Of a stretch of 64,000 nt of DNA, positions 42,997 to 51,097 are shown piece after piece. Numbering within the stretch: position 1 is the stretch's first letter; every line of letters begins with the position of its first letter. The position numbers and the translations under genes were made by a program. The notes under the pieces are model-generated. The model did not search any database. It was not told the DNA's origin and saw only the letters and a list, made by a program, of their open reading frames with translations. The stretch lies in contig NZ_CP026652.1 of the NCBI RefSeq assembly GCF_002946835.1, forward strand, positions 1,798,001 to 1,862,000, given 5' to 3'. The stretch is from Streptomyces dengpaensis. GTDB lineage: Bacteria; Actinomycetota; Actinomycetes; Streptomycetales; Streptomycetaceae.

Positions 42997-44228
42997 GTGA
43001 GCGGAACACCGAGCTCGACAGCGAGGTCTGCGTGATCGGCGGCGGCCCCGGCGGACTGATGCTGGCGCTCCAGCTCGCCCGTCGCGGGAACCGGGTGGTC
43101 GTGGTGGAGCAGAGCGCGCGCTACAAACGGCACTTCCGCGGCGAGTCCATCTCCCCCGACTCGGTGCGGCTCCTGGACCGGCTCGGACTGATGAACGCCA
43201 TCGCCGCCCGGGGGGAGTTCGCCCGCACCAACCGCTTCGAGATCAGCGACGGTGGCGCCGCCGCGCTGCGGGTGGACTTCCGGGACATCAGCCCGGACGG
43301 CAGCCTGCCGACCGAGATCCCCCAGCAGGTCCTCCTGGAGGTGCTGGCCGAGGAGGCGGCCCGCCACCCGGGTTTCACCCTGCTGCGCCGCCACAGCGTC
43401 ACCGGCCTGCTGCGCTCGGCCGACGGCCGGATCACCGGGGCCCGCTGCACCGGCCCCGACGGTCCGCTGGACATCCACGCCGACCTCACCGTCGGAGCCG
43501 ACGGAAGGTTCAGCAGCGTACTGGAGCTGAGCGGTCTGCCGTTCACCAGGAAGCCGCTCGGCCGCGACGTGCTCTGGTTCAAGGTGCCGCTGCCCGACAC
43601 CTGGGACGACGACACCGTGCGGGTCCGTATCGACCGGGACCGGCACGCCCTGATGCTGCCGACGCACCCCCGGTCCCTGCGCGTCGGTCTCAACATCCCC
43701 AAGGGCGGACTGAAGCAGGTCCGCGCGCAGGGGCTCCCGGCGCTGCACGGCCAGATCACCGCGTTCGCCCCCGAGCTGGGTCCCGCGGTCCGTACCCACA
43801 TCACCCGCTGGAGTGACCTGTCCCTGCTGGACATCTTCACGACATCGGTGCCGCGCTGGTCGCGCGACGGCCTGGTGCTCATCGGGGACGCGGCGCACAC
43901 CCTGTCGCCGATCCTGGGGCAGGGGGTCAACCACGCCATCATGGACGCCCTGGCGCTGGCCCCCCTCGTCTCGGACGCCCTGACGGCGCCCGACCGGCGC
44001 CAGCGACTGGCGACCGCCCTGACGCGCTTTCAGAAGCTGCGGGAACCCGCGGTGGAACGCACCCGCCGGACCCAGTCCGCCCAGGAGCGGGCGTTCGGCC
44101 TCTCCAGTGCCCCGGCCGTGCAGGCCCGGCAACGGGTGTACCGGCTGGTGAACTCCCAGAAATGGCTCAAGCACTGGCTCTGGCGCCGGATCTACTACAC
44201 GCTCCCGCCTCGCCTGAGTTCCCCGTAA
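42993..44228 (+). CDS. FAD-dependent monooxygenase (PHBH/UbiH-type)
   Basis: A 411-residue flavoprotein. The N-terminal dinucleotide fold has CVIGGGPGGLMLALQLA, followed by FRGESISPDSVRLLDRLG, the DG motif TVGADGRFSS, and the FAD-ribityl GD motif VLIGDAAHTLSPILGQGVNH. This layout is that of single-component aromatic or enol hydroxylases and related oxidases. The ATG has an AAGGAG site and overlaps the PKS stop. It may oxidise the acyl chain or the tetronate enol; the exact step is open. Confidence 0.9.
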   Translation: MSERNTELDSEVCVIGGGPGGLMLALQLARRGNRVVVVEQSARYKRHFRGESISPDSVRLLDRLGLMNAIAARGEFARTNRFEISDGGAAALRVDFRDISPDGSLPTEIPQQVLLEVLAEEAARHPGFTLLRRHSVTGLLRSADGRITGARCTGPDGPLDIHADLTVGADGRFSSVLELSGLPFTRKPLGRDVLWFKVPLPDTWDDDTVRVRIDRDRHALMLPTHPRSLRVGLNIPKGGLKQVRAQGLPALHGQITAFAPELGPAVRTHITRWSDLSLLDIFTTSVPRWSRDGLVLIGDAAHTLSPILGQGVNHAIMDALALAPLVSDALTAPDRRQRLATALTRFQKLREPAVERTRRTQSAQERAFGLSSAPAVQARQRVYRLVNSQKWLKHWLWRRIYYTLPPRLSSP

Positions 44229-44230
44229 CT

Positions 44231-44340
44231 CCCGTACGTCCGTTGCCCCGTAACTCCCCGTCCCGGACGTCCGGACATCCCGGATGTCCCGGACGCCCCG
44301 TCGAACCGTCGAACCGTCGAACCGTCGAAGGAAGGCAACC
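44231..44340. repeat. short tandem repeats before the SDR gene
   Basis: The 115-base gap contains CGTCCGGACATCCCGGATGT-type repeats followed by four copies of an 8-9-base GTCGAACC unit ending at the AAGGAAGG ribosome site. No function is evident. Confidence 0.65.
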
Positions 44341-44343
44341 CCC

Positions 44344-45243
44344 ATGCAACGCAGCATCGCCGGCCAGCGTGTCCTCATCACCGGCGCCTCCAGCGGCATC
44401 GGACGCGCGCTGGCGCTCGCCCTGGGTGCCAAGGGCGCCCGGCTGGCCGTGGCCGCCCGTACCGAAAGCTCCCTGCACAGCCTGGCCAAGGAGATCACCG
44501 CGGCGGGCGGGCCCGCCCCGGTCGTCCTCGTCACCGACCTGTCGGTGCCCGGCAACGCCGAGGTACTGGCGGACCGCGCACTGGAGCACCTCGGGGGCGT
44601 GGACATCCTGATCAACAACGCCGGGGTCGGGTGCTTCGGCTTCCAGTGGAACGTCGGCGACCGCGACGAGGCCAGGGAGGTGTACGAGACCAACTTCTGG
44701 AGCCCGCTGGCACTGGTGCGGGCCATCGTGCCGCAGATGCGGGCCCGTGGCACCGGACTGGTCATCAACGTCTCGTCGCTGATGCAGCTGCGCACCTGGC
44801 CGGGCCTCGGCTACTACGCCTCCTCCAAGTCGGCCCTGGCCGCGATGACCGAGACCCTGCGGCTCGAACTGATGGGGACCCGGATCGGGGTCATGGAGCT
44901 GCTGCCCGGCCCGGTCGACACGCAGTTCCTCTCGGAGGCCGCCCACTCGCCCGGTGCCCGTCACATCCTGCGGAACCTGCCGATCGGCAACACGGACAAG
45001 CTCGCGGTGGCCGCCGTACGCGCCATCGAGCAGGGCAAGGCGCGCCTGGTCTATCCCCGCCGGCTGGTGGCGGCCCTCTACCTGCCCATGCTGGTACGCC
45101 TCAAGGCCGCCCGTGCGGTGCGCGGGGCCGGCGCGGACATCGACGCGGACGACGCCCGCGTCCTGCGCTCCGGTTCGACCGGCGACCCGGTGGCCCGGCA
45201 GGCGCGCGCGGAGTGGGCCATGTCCCACCGGCAGGCGTCGTGA
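44344..45243 (+). CDS. short-chain dehydrogenase/reductase
   Basis: A 299-residue classical SDR. The cofactor turn VLITGASSGIGRALALALG, the NNAG motif in ILINNAGVGC, the catalytic Ser in NVSSLMQL and the YxxxK motif in GYYASSKSALAAM are all intact. About 40 extra C-terminal residues follow the core. Arg in the VAAARTES region suggests NADPH. It lies between the FAD monooxygenase and the ring-forming ketosynthase, so it could reduce a ketone introduced by the oxygenases. Confidence 0.92.
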   Translation: MQRSIAGQRVLITGASSGIGRALALALGAKGARLAVAARTESSLHSLAKEITAAGGPAPVVLVTDLSVPGNAEVLADRALEHLGGVDILINNAGVGCFGFQWNVGDRDEAREVYETNFWSPLALVRAIVPQMRARGTGLVINVSSLMQLRTWPGLGYYASSKSALAAMTETLRLELMGTRIGVMELLPGPVDTQFLSEAAHSPGARHILRNLPIGNTDKLAVAAVRAIEQGKARLVYPRRLVAALYLPMLVRLKAARAVRGAGADIDADDARVLRSGSTGDPVARQARAEWAMSHRQAS

Positions 45244-46298
45244 ACGGGCCGCGTACCAGCGTCCCCCACATCGCCGGGACCGGCGCGGCGCTCCCCGGCG
45301 ACCCGGTGGACAACGAGTCGCTGGCCCGGCTGCTCGGAGCCAGCGCCCGCTGGATCGAGGACTTCACCGGCAACCAGGCACGTCACTTCGCCACCGACCT
45401 GGCCACCGGGGACTCCTCCCTCACCCTCACCGATCTGTGCGAAGAGGCCGCCGACGCCGCGCTGGCGGACGCCGGGGTCGACCCGGGCGAGATCGGCTTC
45501 ATCGTGCTCGGCACGGCCACGCCCGACCATCTGATGCCCGCCACGGTCAACCTGGTCGCCGACCGGCTCGGCATCGACCAAGTTCCCACCTATCAGCTGC
45601 AGTCCGGCTGTGCCGGGGCCATCCAGGCGCTCGACACGGGCTGCCGTCTGCTGCGGGACGCGGACGCCGACGACGACCTCACCGGCCTGGTCATCGGCGG
45701 CGACATCTGCAACAAGCACTTCGCGCTCCAGCAGGACTTCCAGCGGCTGCCCCCGAACCAGCTGGTGAACTACATGCTCTTCGGCGACGGGGCGGCAGCC
45801 GCCGTGCTGTCGCGCCGTCCGCGCGGACATGCCGTCGCTGTCCGACGGGTGCTCCAGCGCTTCGTCGGCCTCGGGCGCCCTCCGGGGCAGGTCATCGAGT
45901 GGTTCGGCGCCGCCGACCGGGACGACGGACGGCCCCCCGCCGGCGAGGACTACAAGGCCATCGAGGAGTACGTTCCCCAGCTGGCGGAGGAGATCGTGCG
46001 CGAACTGGCCGAGTCGGTCGGCTGGAGCCTGGGGGAACTGCACCATCTGCTGCCCCCTCAGCTCTCCGGCCGCATGACCCGGCACATCGTCGAACGGCTG
46101 GACGTGCCGGCCCATGAGGTGAGCTGCGTGGCCACCACCGGCAACAACGGCAACGCCCTGCCGCTGCTCCAGCTGGACCGGCTGATGCCCCTGATGCGCG
46201 AAGGGGAGCGTGCCCTGTGTGCCGCCGTCGAGTCCAGCAAGTGGCTCAAGGGCGGACTGGCACTCGAGAAGGTCCCCGTCGGGGCGGACGCCGCCTGA
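45240..46298 (+). CDS. KAS III-like tetronate-forming ketosynthase (RkD/Agg1 type)
   Basis: A 352-residue FabH-fold enzyme. The active Cys124 is in LQSGCAGAI. The His-containing PHQAN of FabH is replaced by PPQLS (272-276), while a GNNGNALP loop retains Asn. In RK-682 and agglomerin pathways a FabH-like protein joins glyceryl-ACP to a beta-ketoacyl thioester and closes the tetronate ring; no malonyl decarboxylation is needed, which may explain the missing His. The GTG start overlaps the SDR stop. It is the last gene of the plus-strand operon. Confidence 0.82.
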   Translation: MNGPRTSVPHIAGTGAALPGDPVDNESLARLLGASARWIEDFTGNQARHFATDLATGDSSLTLTDLCEEAADAALADAGVDPGEIGFIVLGTATPDHLMPATVNLVADRLGIDQVPTYQLQSGCAGAIQALDTGCRLLRDADADDDLTGLVIGGDICNKHFALQQDFQRLPPNQLVNYMLFGDGAAAAVLSRRPRGHAVAVRRVLQRFVGLGRPPGQVIEWFGAADRDDGRPPAGEDYKAIEEYVPQLAEEIVRELAESVGWSLGELHHLLPPQLSGRMTRHIVERLDVPAHEVSCVATTGNNGNALPLLQLDRLMPLMREGERALCAAVESSKWLKGGLALEKVPVGADAA

Positions 46299-46345
46299 CC
46301 TTCCGCGCCGTCACGACCACTCCCCCGGTCAGTCGGCGCGGAAGG
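46299..46345. terminator. bidirectional terminator between the two converging operons
   Basis: Perfect 12-base stem CCTTCCGCGCCG / CGGCGCGGAAGG immediately after the ketosynthase stop and 9 bases before the FabF stop. It separates the tetronate operon from the dedicated fatty acid operon. Confidence 0.8.
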
Positions 46346-46353
46346 TCCTGCGG

Positions 46354-47595
46354 TCAGCCGGCGCGGAAGGCGAGGGCGACGTTGTGGCCGCCAAAGCCGA
46401 AGGAGTTGTTGAGGACCACCGCGGGTCCGGCGGTGAGTTCTCTGGGCTTGTCCCGCACGATGTCCAGGTCGGCCCGCTCGTCGGGATCCTCCAGGTTGAT
46501 GGTGGGCGGCGCGAGCCGGTGGCCGAGGGCGAGGACGGCGATCGCCGACTCGACCGCGCCCGTAGCTCCGAGCAGGTGCCCGGTCATCGACTTGGTGGCG
46601 GAGATCGCGACCTGGTCGGCGGCGCTGCCCAACACCGTGCGCAGCGCGGCGAGTTCGGCCAGATCGCCCATGGGCGTCGAGGTGGCGTGGGCGTTGACGT
46701 GGACCACGTCCTCGGGGCGGGCGCCGGCCTCGGCAAGGGCCGCGGCGATGGCCCTGGCCACGTCCCGCCCGCCGGGTTCGGGCTGGGCGATGTGGTGGGC
46801 GTCGGAGGACAGCCCGACTCCGGCGGCCTGGCACAGGACCCGGGCGCCCCGGGCCGCGGCGTGTTCGGCGGACTCCAGGACCAGGACCCCGGCGCCCTCG
46901 CCCATGACGAAGCCGTCACGGCCCTTGTCGTAGGGGCGGGAGGCGCGCTCCGGGGCGTCATTGCGCTTGGACAGGGCCATCATGTTGGCGAAGGCGGCCA
47001 TGGGCAGCGGGTGGATCGGGGCTTCGGCGCCCCCGGCAATGACGACGTCGGCGGCGCCGGAGCGGATCAGCCGTATCGCGTGCCCGATCGCCTCCGCGCC
47101 GGAGGCACACGCCGACGCGGTCGCGTGCACGCCGGCCCGCGCGCCGAACTCCAGGCCGACCTGAGCGGCCGGGCCGTTGGGCATGAACATGGGCACGGTG
47201 TGCGGGGAGACCCGGCGCGGGCCACGCTCACGGAGGGTGTCGTAGGAGTCCAGGAGCGAGGTGACGCCTCCCAGTCCGGAGGCGAGCACCACGCCGAGGC
47301 GGTCGGGATCGGTCCTCGGGGCCCCGGCGTCCTGCCAGGCCTCGCGGGCCGCCACCAGGGCGAACTGCGTGGATCGGTCGGTCCTGCGGGCCAGCGCCGT
47401 ACCGACCTGCGGCCCGGGTTCGGCCGCCGCCCGGCACGCGAAGCGCACCGCCGACTCCTCGGCCCAGGTCTCGGTCAGCGTCCGTGCTCCGGAACGCCCC
47501 GCGAGCAACCCCTCCCAGGTGCCGGGGACATCGCCGCCGAGCGGTGTCGTCATCCCGAGCCCTGTGACGACGACGGTGCGGGGTGCGGTTCTCAT
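46354..47595 (-). CDS. beta-ketoacyl-ACP synthase II (FabF-like)
   Basis: A 413-residue condensing enzyme with the full catalytic set: Cys163 in ATASACASGAEA, His in VNAHATSTPMGDLAEL, Lys/His in KSMTGHLLGA, and the C-terminal LNNSFGFGGHNVAL. It elongates acyl chains with malonyl-ACP. It is the last gene of fabH-acp-fabF. A second copy set inside the cluster suggests a private fatty acid supply for the FAAL or the starter. A repeat-rich 143-base gap separates it from the ACP gene. Confidence 0.92.
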   Translation of the reverse strand: MRTAPRTVVVTGLGMTTPLGGDVPGTWEGLLAGRSGARTLTETWAEESAVRFACRAAAEPGPQVGTALARRTDRSTQFALVAAREAWQDAGAPRTDPDRLGVVLASGLGGVTSLLDSYDTLRERGPRRVSPHTVPMFMPNGPAAQVGLEFGARAGVHATASACASGAEAIGHAIRLIRSGAADVVIAGGAEAPIHPLPMAAFANMMALSKRNDAPERASRPYDKGRDGFVMGEGAGVLVLESAEHAAARGARVLCQAAGVGLSSDAHHIAQPEPGGRDVARAIAAALAEAGARPEDVVHVNAHATSTPMGDLAELAALRTVLGSAADQVAISATKSMTGHLLGATGAVESAIAVLALGHRLAPPTINLEDPDERADLDIVRDKPRELTAGPAVVLNNSFGFGGHNVALAFRAG

Positions 47596-47611
47596 CGTTT
47601 CCTCCTGTCTG

Positions 47612-47735
47612 CGGGGCTCTCGGGGCTCGTTCAGTGCGCGCGGGACTCTCGGGGCCGGTTCGGTGCACGGGGCTCTCGGCCCGGTTCGGTGCGCGGGTCT
47701 GCCGGGGGCGCTCGGTGCGCGGGTCCGCCGGGGCC
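47612..47735. repeat. degenerate tandem repeats between acp and fabF
   Basis: Units built from CTCTCGGGG, GGTTCGGTGCGCGGG and CGCCGGGG repeat several times in the gap. They are similar in style, not sequence, to repeats at other junctions in this cluster. Confidence 0.6.
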
Positions 47736-47738
47736 CGT

Positions 47739-47987
47739 TCAGGCGGCGCCGAGGATGTGGTCCACGACGTCGCCGACGGTCCTCAGGTCTCCGACCCGGC
47801 CGTCGGGGATCGTGACGGCGAAGCGTTCCTCGGCGGCGACGACCAGCTCGATCAGCGTGAGTGAGTCGACCCCCAGGTCGTCGGCGAACGACGTGTCGGG
47901 CCGGACGTCCGCCGTGGGGGCGCCGGCGATCTCGCTCACGATCTCGGCGAGACCGGCCACGATGATCGCCTGCGGGGTGACGTCCAT
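47739..47987 (-). CDS. acyl carrier protein (fatty acid synthase type)
   Basis: An 82-residue AcpP-like protein with Ser42 in DDLGVDSLTLIELVVA, acidic helix II and the typical TSFADDLG lead-in. It sits between FabH and FabF, so it probably serves this dedicated type II synthase rather than the PKS. The ATG is preceded by AAGGAGTT. This is the third stand-alone carrier protein of the cluster. Confidence 0.93.
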   Translation of the reverse strand: MDVTPQAIIVAGLAEIVSEIAGAPTADVRPDTSFADDLGVDSLTLIELVVAAEERFAVTIPDGRVGDLRTVGDVVDHILGAA

Positions 47988-48027
47988 GGCGGAACTCCTT
48001 CAGCCTGAGCGGTACTTGGGGGTGAGG

Positions 48028-49038
48028 TCAGGGCAGTACGACGACCTGTGCCGCGTACGACAGACCCGCGCCGAACCCGATGGTCAGCGCCAGGCCGTCG
48101 CGGTGCGCCTCGCCCGAGGCGAGCATCCGCTCCATGGCCAGCGGGATGGAGGCGGCGGAGGTGTTGGCCGCGTACTGGACGTCACGCGCCACCGCCACAT
48201 CGTCGGGCAGCCGCAGGGCCTTGGCCAGCGCCTCGATGATGCGGAGATTGGCCTGGTGGGGCAGGAAGGCGGCCAGGTCGGCGGCGTCGATGCCCGCCGT
48301 GTCCAGCGCCTGCCGCGCCGCCTTGGCCATCTCGTAGACCGCCCACCGGAACACGGTCTGGCCCTGCATGGTCAGCGCCGGGAACCGCAGGGAGCGGTCG
48401 GTGCGCAGGTCCTGCCAGGAGGCGGTCTGTGTGATGGCGTCGCTCTGCGCGCCGTCCGCGCCCCATGCCACCGGGCCGAGGCCGGGGACCCGGGAGGGGC
48501 CGACGACGACGGCTCCGGCGCCGTCGGCGAAGAGGAAGGAGGTGGCGCGGTCGTCGTGGTCGATCAGGTCCGACATGCGTTCCGAGCCTACGAGTACGAC
48601 GTATTCGGCGCTGCCGCCGCGCACCATGTCACCGGCCAGCGCCAGTCCGTGGGCGAAGCCGGCGCAGGCGGCGGACAGGTCGAAGGCCGCGGCGTTCGTG
48701 GCGCCCACCCGGTGGGCTATGTCGGTGGCCACCGCGGGCAGTTGCTGGAAGTGGGTGGAGGTGGCCACCACGACACAGCCGATCTGCCGCGCCGTCACAC
48801 CGGCCTGTGCCAGGGCCTTCTCGGCCGCGGCCGCGCCCATGTGGGCCACGGTCTCGTGCGGGTCGGCCCAGCGGCGTTCGGCGATGCCGGAGCGGTCGCG
48901 GATCCACTGGTCGCTGGAGTCGATGCGGGGGGCGATGTCCTCGTTGCGGACGATCCTGGAGGGCCGGTATCCGCCCACTCCCAGGATGCGGGCGTGTGAG
49001 GAGCCGGGCGGCGTGCGCAGAACGGGGGTGGAGGACAC
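48028..49038 (-). CDS. 3-oxoacyl-ACP synthase III (FabH)
   Basis: A 336-residue KAS III with the complete triad: Cys125 in LSAACAGFAHG, His in FLPHQANLRI and Asn in YAANTSAASIPLAM. It primes chain synthesis by condensing an acyl-CoA with malonyl-ACP. GTG at 49038 with an AGGAGAG site is preferred; the upstream frame is Arg/Pro-rich. It opens the fabH-acp-fabF operon and contrasts with the altered KAS III at 45240-46298. Confidence 0.93.
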   Translation of the reverse strand: MSSTPVLRTPPGSSHARILGVGGYRPSRIVRNEDIAPRIDSSDQWIRDRSGIAERRWADPHETVAHMGAAAAEKALAQAGVTARQIGCVVVATSTHFQQLPAVATDIAHRVGATNAAAFDLSAACAGFAHGLALAGDMVRGGSAEYVVLVGSERMSDLIDHDDRATSFLFADGAGAVVVGPSRVPGLGPVAWGADGAQSDAITQTASWQDLRTDRSLRFPALTMQGQTVFRWAVYEMAKAARQALDTAGIDAADLAAFLPHQANLRIIEALAKALRLPDDVAVARDVQYAANTSAASIPLAMERMLASGEAHRDGLALTIGFGAGLSYAAQVVVLP

Positions 49039-49067
49039 AGCGATCTCTCCTGTTCGGTCGGGGAAGG

Positions 49068-49118
49068 CGCGGTGGGCCCGTGCGCGGACGGGGGAGGTAC
49101 ACGGACGGGCCCACCGCG
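49068..49118 (-). terminator. hairpin between the ribB operon and fabH
   Basis: A perfect 14-base stem CGCGGTGGGCCCGT / ACGGGCCCACCGCG with a 23-base loop lies after the 62-residue protein gene and before fabH. It may end the ribB transcript or lie in the fabH leader. Confidence 0.65.
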
Positions 49119-49158
49119 GTCGGTGCGCGGCCACCGGGACACGGGTCCTCGGGATCGC

Positions 49159-49347
49159 TCAGTCGAGGCCGCGCAGTATGTGTGGTTCCGACGGGTCGTC
49201 CGGGAACTGCGCCAGATGGATCGGCGCGGGCTGCGACCAGCCGTCGGGAAACGGCGGGGCGGCGGCCACGTCCTCCGGCCGGACGACCAGGTCGGAGGAC
49301 GGGACCAGGAGCGGCTGGGGCCGCGGCCGCGCGTCGGGGGGCTCCAT
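49159..49347 (-). CDS. 62-residue protein, unknown
   Basis: A small acidic, Pro-rich protein: MEPPDARPRPQPLLVPSSDL, then PPFPDGWSQPAPIHLAQFPD and a short tail. It begins one base after the stop of the SRPBCC gene (TGA-C-ATG), which supports translation as part of the operon. No family is recognised. The high Pro content and aromatic spacing suggest an extended chain or a small partner protein. Confidence 0.55.
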   Translation of the reverse strand: MEPPDARPRPQPLLVPSSDLVVRPEDVAAAPPFPDGWSQPAPIHLAQFPDDPSEPHILRGLD

Positions 49348-49348
49348 G

Positions 49349-49768
49349 TCAGGAGGTCCCGGCCAGGACGCGTGCCTCGGCCCGCTTGTACAGCCGCTCC
49401 AGCCGCAGTTCGGCGACGTTGACGGTGGCGGAGCGGAGTACGGAGGCCAGGGCGCCGCGCTGCTGGAGCGCGTGCGTCACATGGGTGCCCGAGCCGTGCG
49501 GCCGCAGCTGCCAGGAGTTCTCCTCGGTGAGGCCGGGAACGTCCCAGCGGCCCTCGATCAGTTCGTCGGTGATCTGCCGGTACGCCCAGTGGCCCCGCAG
49601 TCCGCCGCGGACCACGATCGGGTAGCGCTCTCCGACGATCGCGTGCTTCGGCCCCTGGATGGTGAGGAACGCCGAGTTCCAGTCGGCCAGTTCGGTGGGT
49701 TCGAGCAGGATCTGCCGGACCACGTCGGGCGGGGCCGGGATCAGGATGTGTGAGCTGCGCGTGTTCAT
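49349..49768 (-). CDS. SRPBCC-family (polyketide cyclase-like) protein
   Basis: A 139-residue START/SRPBCC fold protein with the usual pattern: N-terminal strand SSHILIPAPPDVVRQILLEP, ADWNSAF, then central strands, HVTHALQQRGAL and a long C-terminal helix VAELRLERLYKRAEA. Members bind hydrophobic ligands and some act as cyclases or dehydratases. Its start overlaps the SDR stop by one base. A role in folding or cyclising an intermediate is possible but unproven. Confidence 0.8.
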   Translation of the reverse strand: MNTRSSHILIPAPPDVVRQILLEPTELADWNSAFLTIQGPKHAIVGERYPIVVRGGLRGHWAYRQITDELIEGRWDVPGLTEENSWQLRPHGSGTHVTHALQQRGALASVLRSATVNVAELRLERLYKRAEARVLAGTS

Positions 49769-50541
49769 CAGTACCTCATTCCTCCGTCGGTGCGGATGAC
49801 CGTGGCGTTGATGTAGTCCGCCCCCGGTCCGGACAGGAAGGCGATGGTGGCGGCGGTCTCCTCTGCCCTGCCGAGGCCCAGCAGGGCGCGGTCGACCATG
49901 CGCCGCTGCTGGGCGGGGGCGACGGCGGCGCCCAGACCGGTGTCGAGGATGCCGGGGGCCACGACCGCGGTGCGGATGTTGTAGGAGGCGTATTCCTGGG
50001 CGACGGTGAGAGCCAGTCCGTGCAGGCCGGCCTTGGACGAGGTGTAGCTCGCCTGGCCCGCGTTGCCGGTCAGCGCGGTCACCGAGGAGACGTAGATGAT
50101 CCGGCCGTAGCGGGCGCGCATCATCGTCTTCAGCGCGTGCTTGGTGGTGAGGAACGCGCCCCGGAGGTTGACTCCGTGCACCGCGTCCCAGTCCTCGACC
50201 GGGGTGCGGACCAGGAGCTGGTCCCGGGCGATGCCCGCGTTGTGGATCAGGACGTCCAGCCGTCCCAGCCGCCGGGCCCTGGAGATCAGTTCCACGGCGG
50301 TGTCCTCGGCGGCGATGTCGCCGGGGACCAGGTCCAGCCGGTCGGGGTGTTTGTCGGCGAGCGCCTCCAGGCCCGCCGAGGGCGAGCGGTGGTTGGCGAT
50401 GACGCGTGCGCCCTCGGCGAGCAGGGTGGAGGCGGTCTCCAGACCGAGTCCGCGGCCCGCGCCGGTCAGGATCACGACCCGCCCCGCCAGGGGCTCGCGT
50501 GCTCCATGCGAGCCTCCGGCGGCGGTGGTCTGGACCGTCAT
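49768..50541 (-). CDS. FabG-like short-chain dehydrogenase/reductase
   Basis: A 257-residue SDR close to 3-oxoacyl-ACP reductases. It has VVILTGAGRGLGLETASTL, VLIHNAGIARDQLLV (HNAG), the Ser in YVSSVTALTGN, the YxxxK in SYTSSKAGLHGL, and C-terminal NATVIRTDGGMRY. It could be the ketoreductase of the private fatty acid system, which otherwise lacks one. It is coupled by ATGA to the upstream 183-residue gene. No dehydratase or enoyl reductase gene is seen here. Confidence 0.9.
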   Translation of the reverse strand: MTVQTTAAGGSHGAREPLAGRVVILTGAGRGLGLETASTLLAEGARVIANHRSPSAGLEALADKHPDRLDLVPGDIAAEDTAVELISRARRLGRLDVLIHNAGIARDQLLVRTPVEDWDAVHGVNLRGAFLTTKHALKTMMRARYGRIIYVSSVTALTGNAGQASYTSSKAGLHGLALTVAQEYASYNIRTAVVAPGILDTGLGAAVAPAQQRRMVDRALLGLGRAEETAATIAFLSGPGADYINATVIRTDGGMRY

Positions 50542-51089
50542 GACGCGGCCTCCATCATGGCCAGGGTTGCCTCTGCCGGGGCGAAGAGATGGTCGGCAGC
50601 GGACCTGAGCCGGTCGTTGTTCAAGGGACGGGGGTGGCGGATCCGGGCGAAACGCAGGTTGCAGGGCGTCTGGCCCGGCTCCTCGACGAGCAGGTGCGGC
50701 AGGAGCAGGTCGGGCTGCCGGTCGATGTGGCAGTCCGTGTCGCGCAGGAACGTTCTCCCGCGCTCGCGCAGCGGCTCCGGAAGCCAGTCCAGGGCCGGAA
50801 TCCGGAGGTCGGCGAGGTCGCCGTCCACGGTGATCCTGGCCGCCAGGGACTCGGGAACCTGGGCCACTTCCTCGGCGTACATCGGGACGTCGATCTGTTC
50901 CTCGTCAACAAGAACCAGGACCGCGCCGCCGTCTTCGATGTGGTCGGTGACCTGGCGCGCCTGACGGGCGGTCGGCCACAGGTCGGCGAGGGACCAGCGG
51001 CCGGCCGAGACCGGCCGCCAGATCAGACGCCGCGGTCCGTCGAAGACGACCAACGTGCTGCCGCACCACAGTGTCGGTGCATCGCTCAT
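50538..51089 (-). CDS. 183-residue protein, unknown
   Basis: I do not recognise this protein. It begins MSDAPTLWCGSTLVVFDGPR and has a predicted alternating strand/helix pattern, an acidic stretch VLVLVDEEQIDVPMYAEEV, a block LDWLPEPLRERGRTFLRDTD and a helical C-terminus. There is no signal peptide or membrane segment. It lies 8 bases after the PlsC-like gene and overlaps the SDR start, so it is firmly part of the ribB operon. Either a new accessory enzyme or a small binding protein is possible. Confidence 0.75.
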   Translation of the reverse strand: MSDAPTLWCGSTLVVFDGPRRLIWRPVSAGRWSLADLWPTARQARQVTDHIEDGGAVLVLVDEEQIDVPMYAEEVAQVPESLAARITVDGDLADLRIPALDWLPEPLRERGRTFLRDTDCHIDRQPDLLLPHLLVEEPGQTPCNLRFARIRHPRPLNNDRLRSAADHLFAPAEATLAMMEAAS

Positions 51090-51097
51090 GGTGCTGA

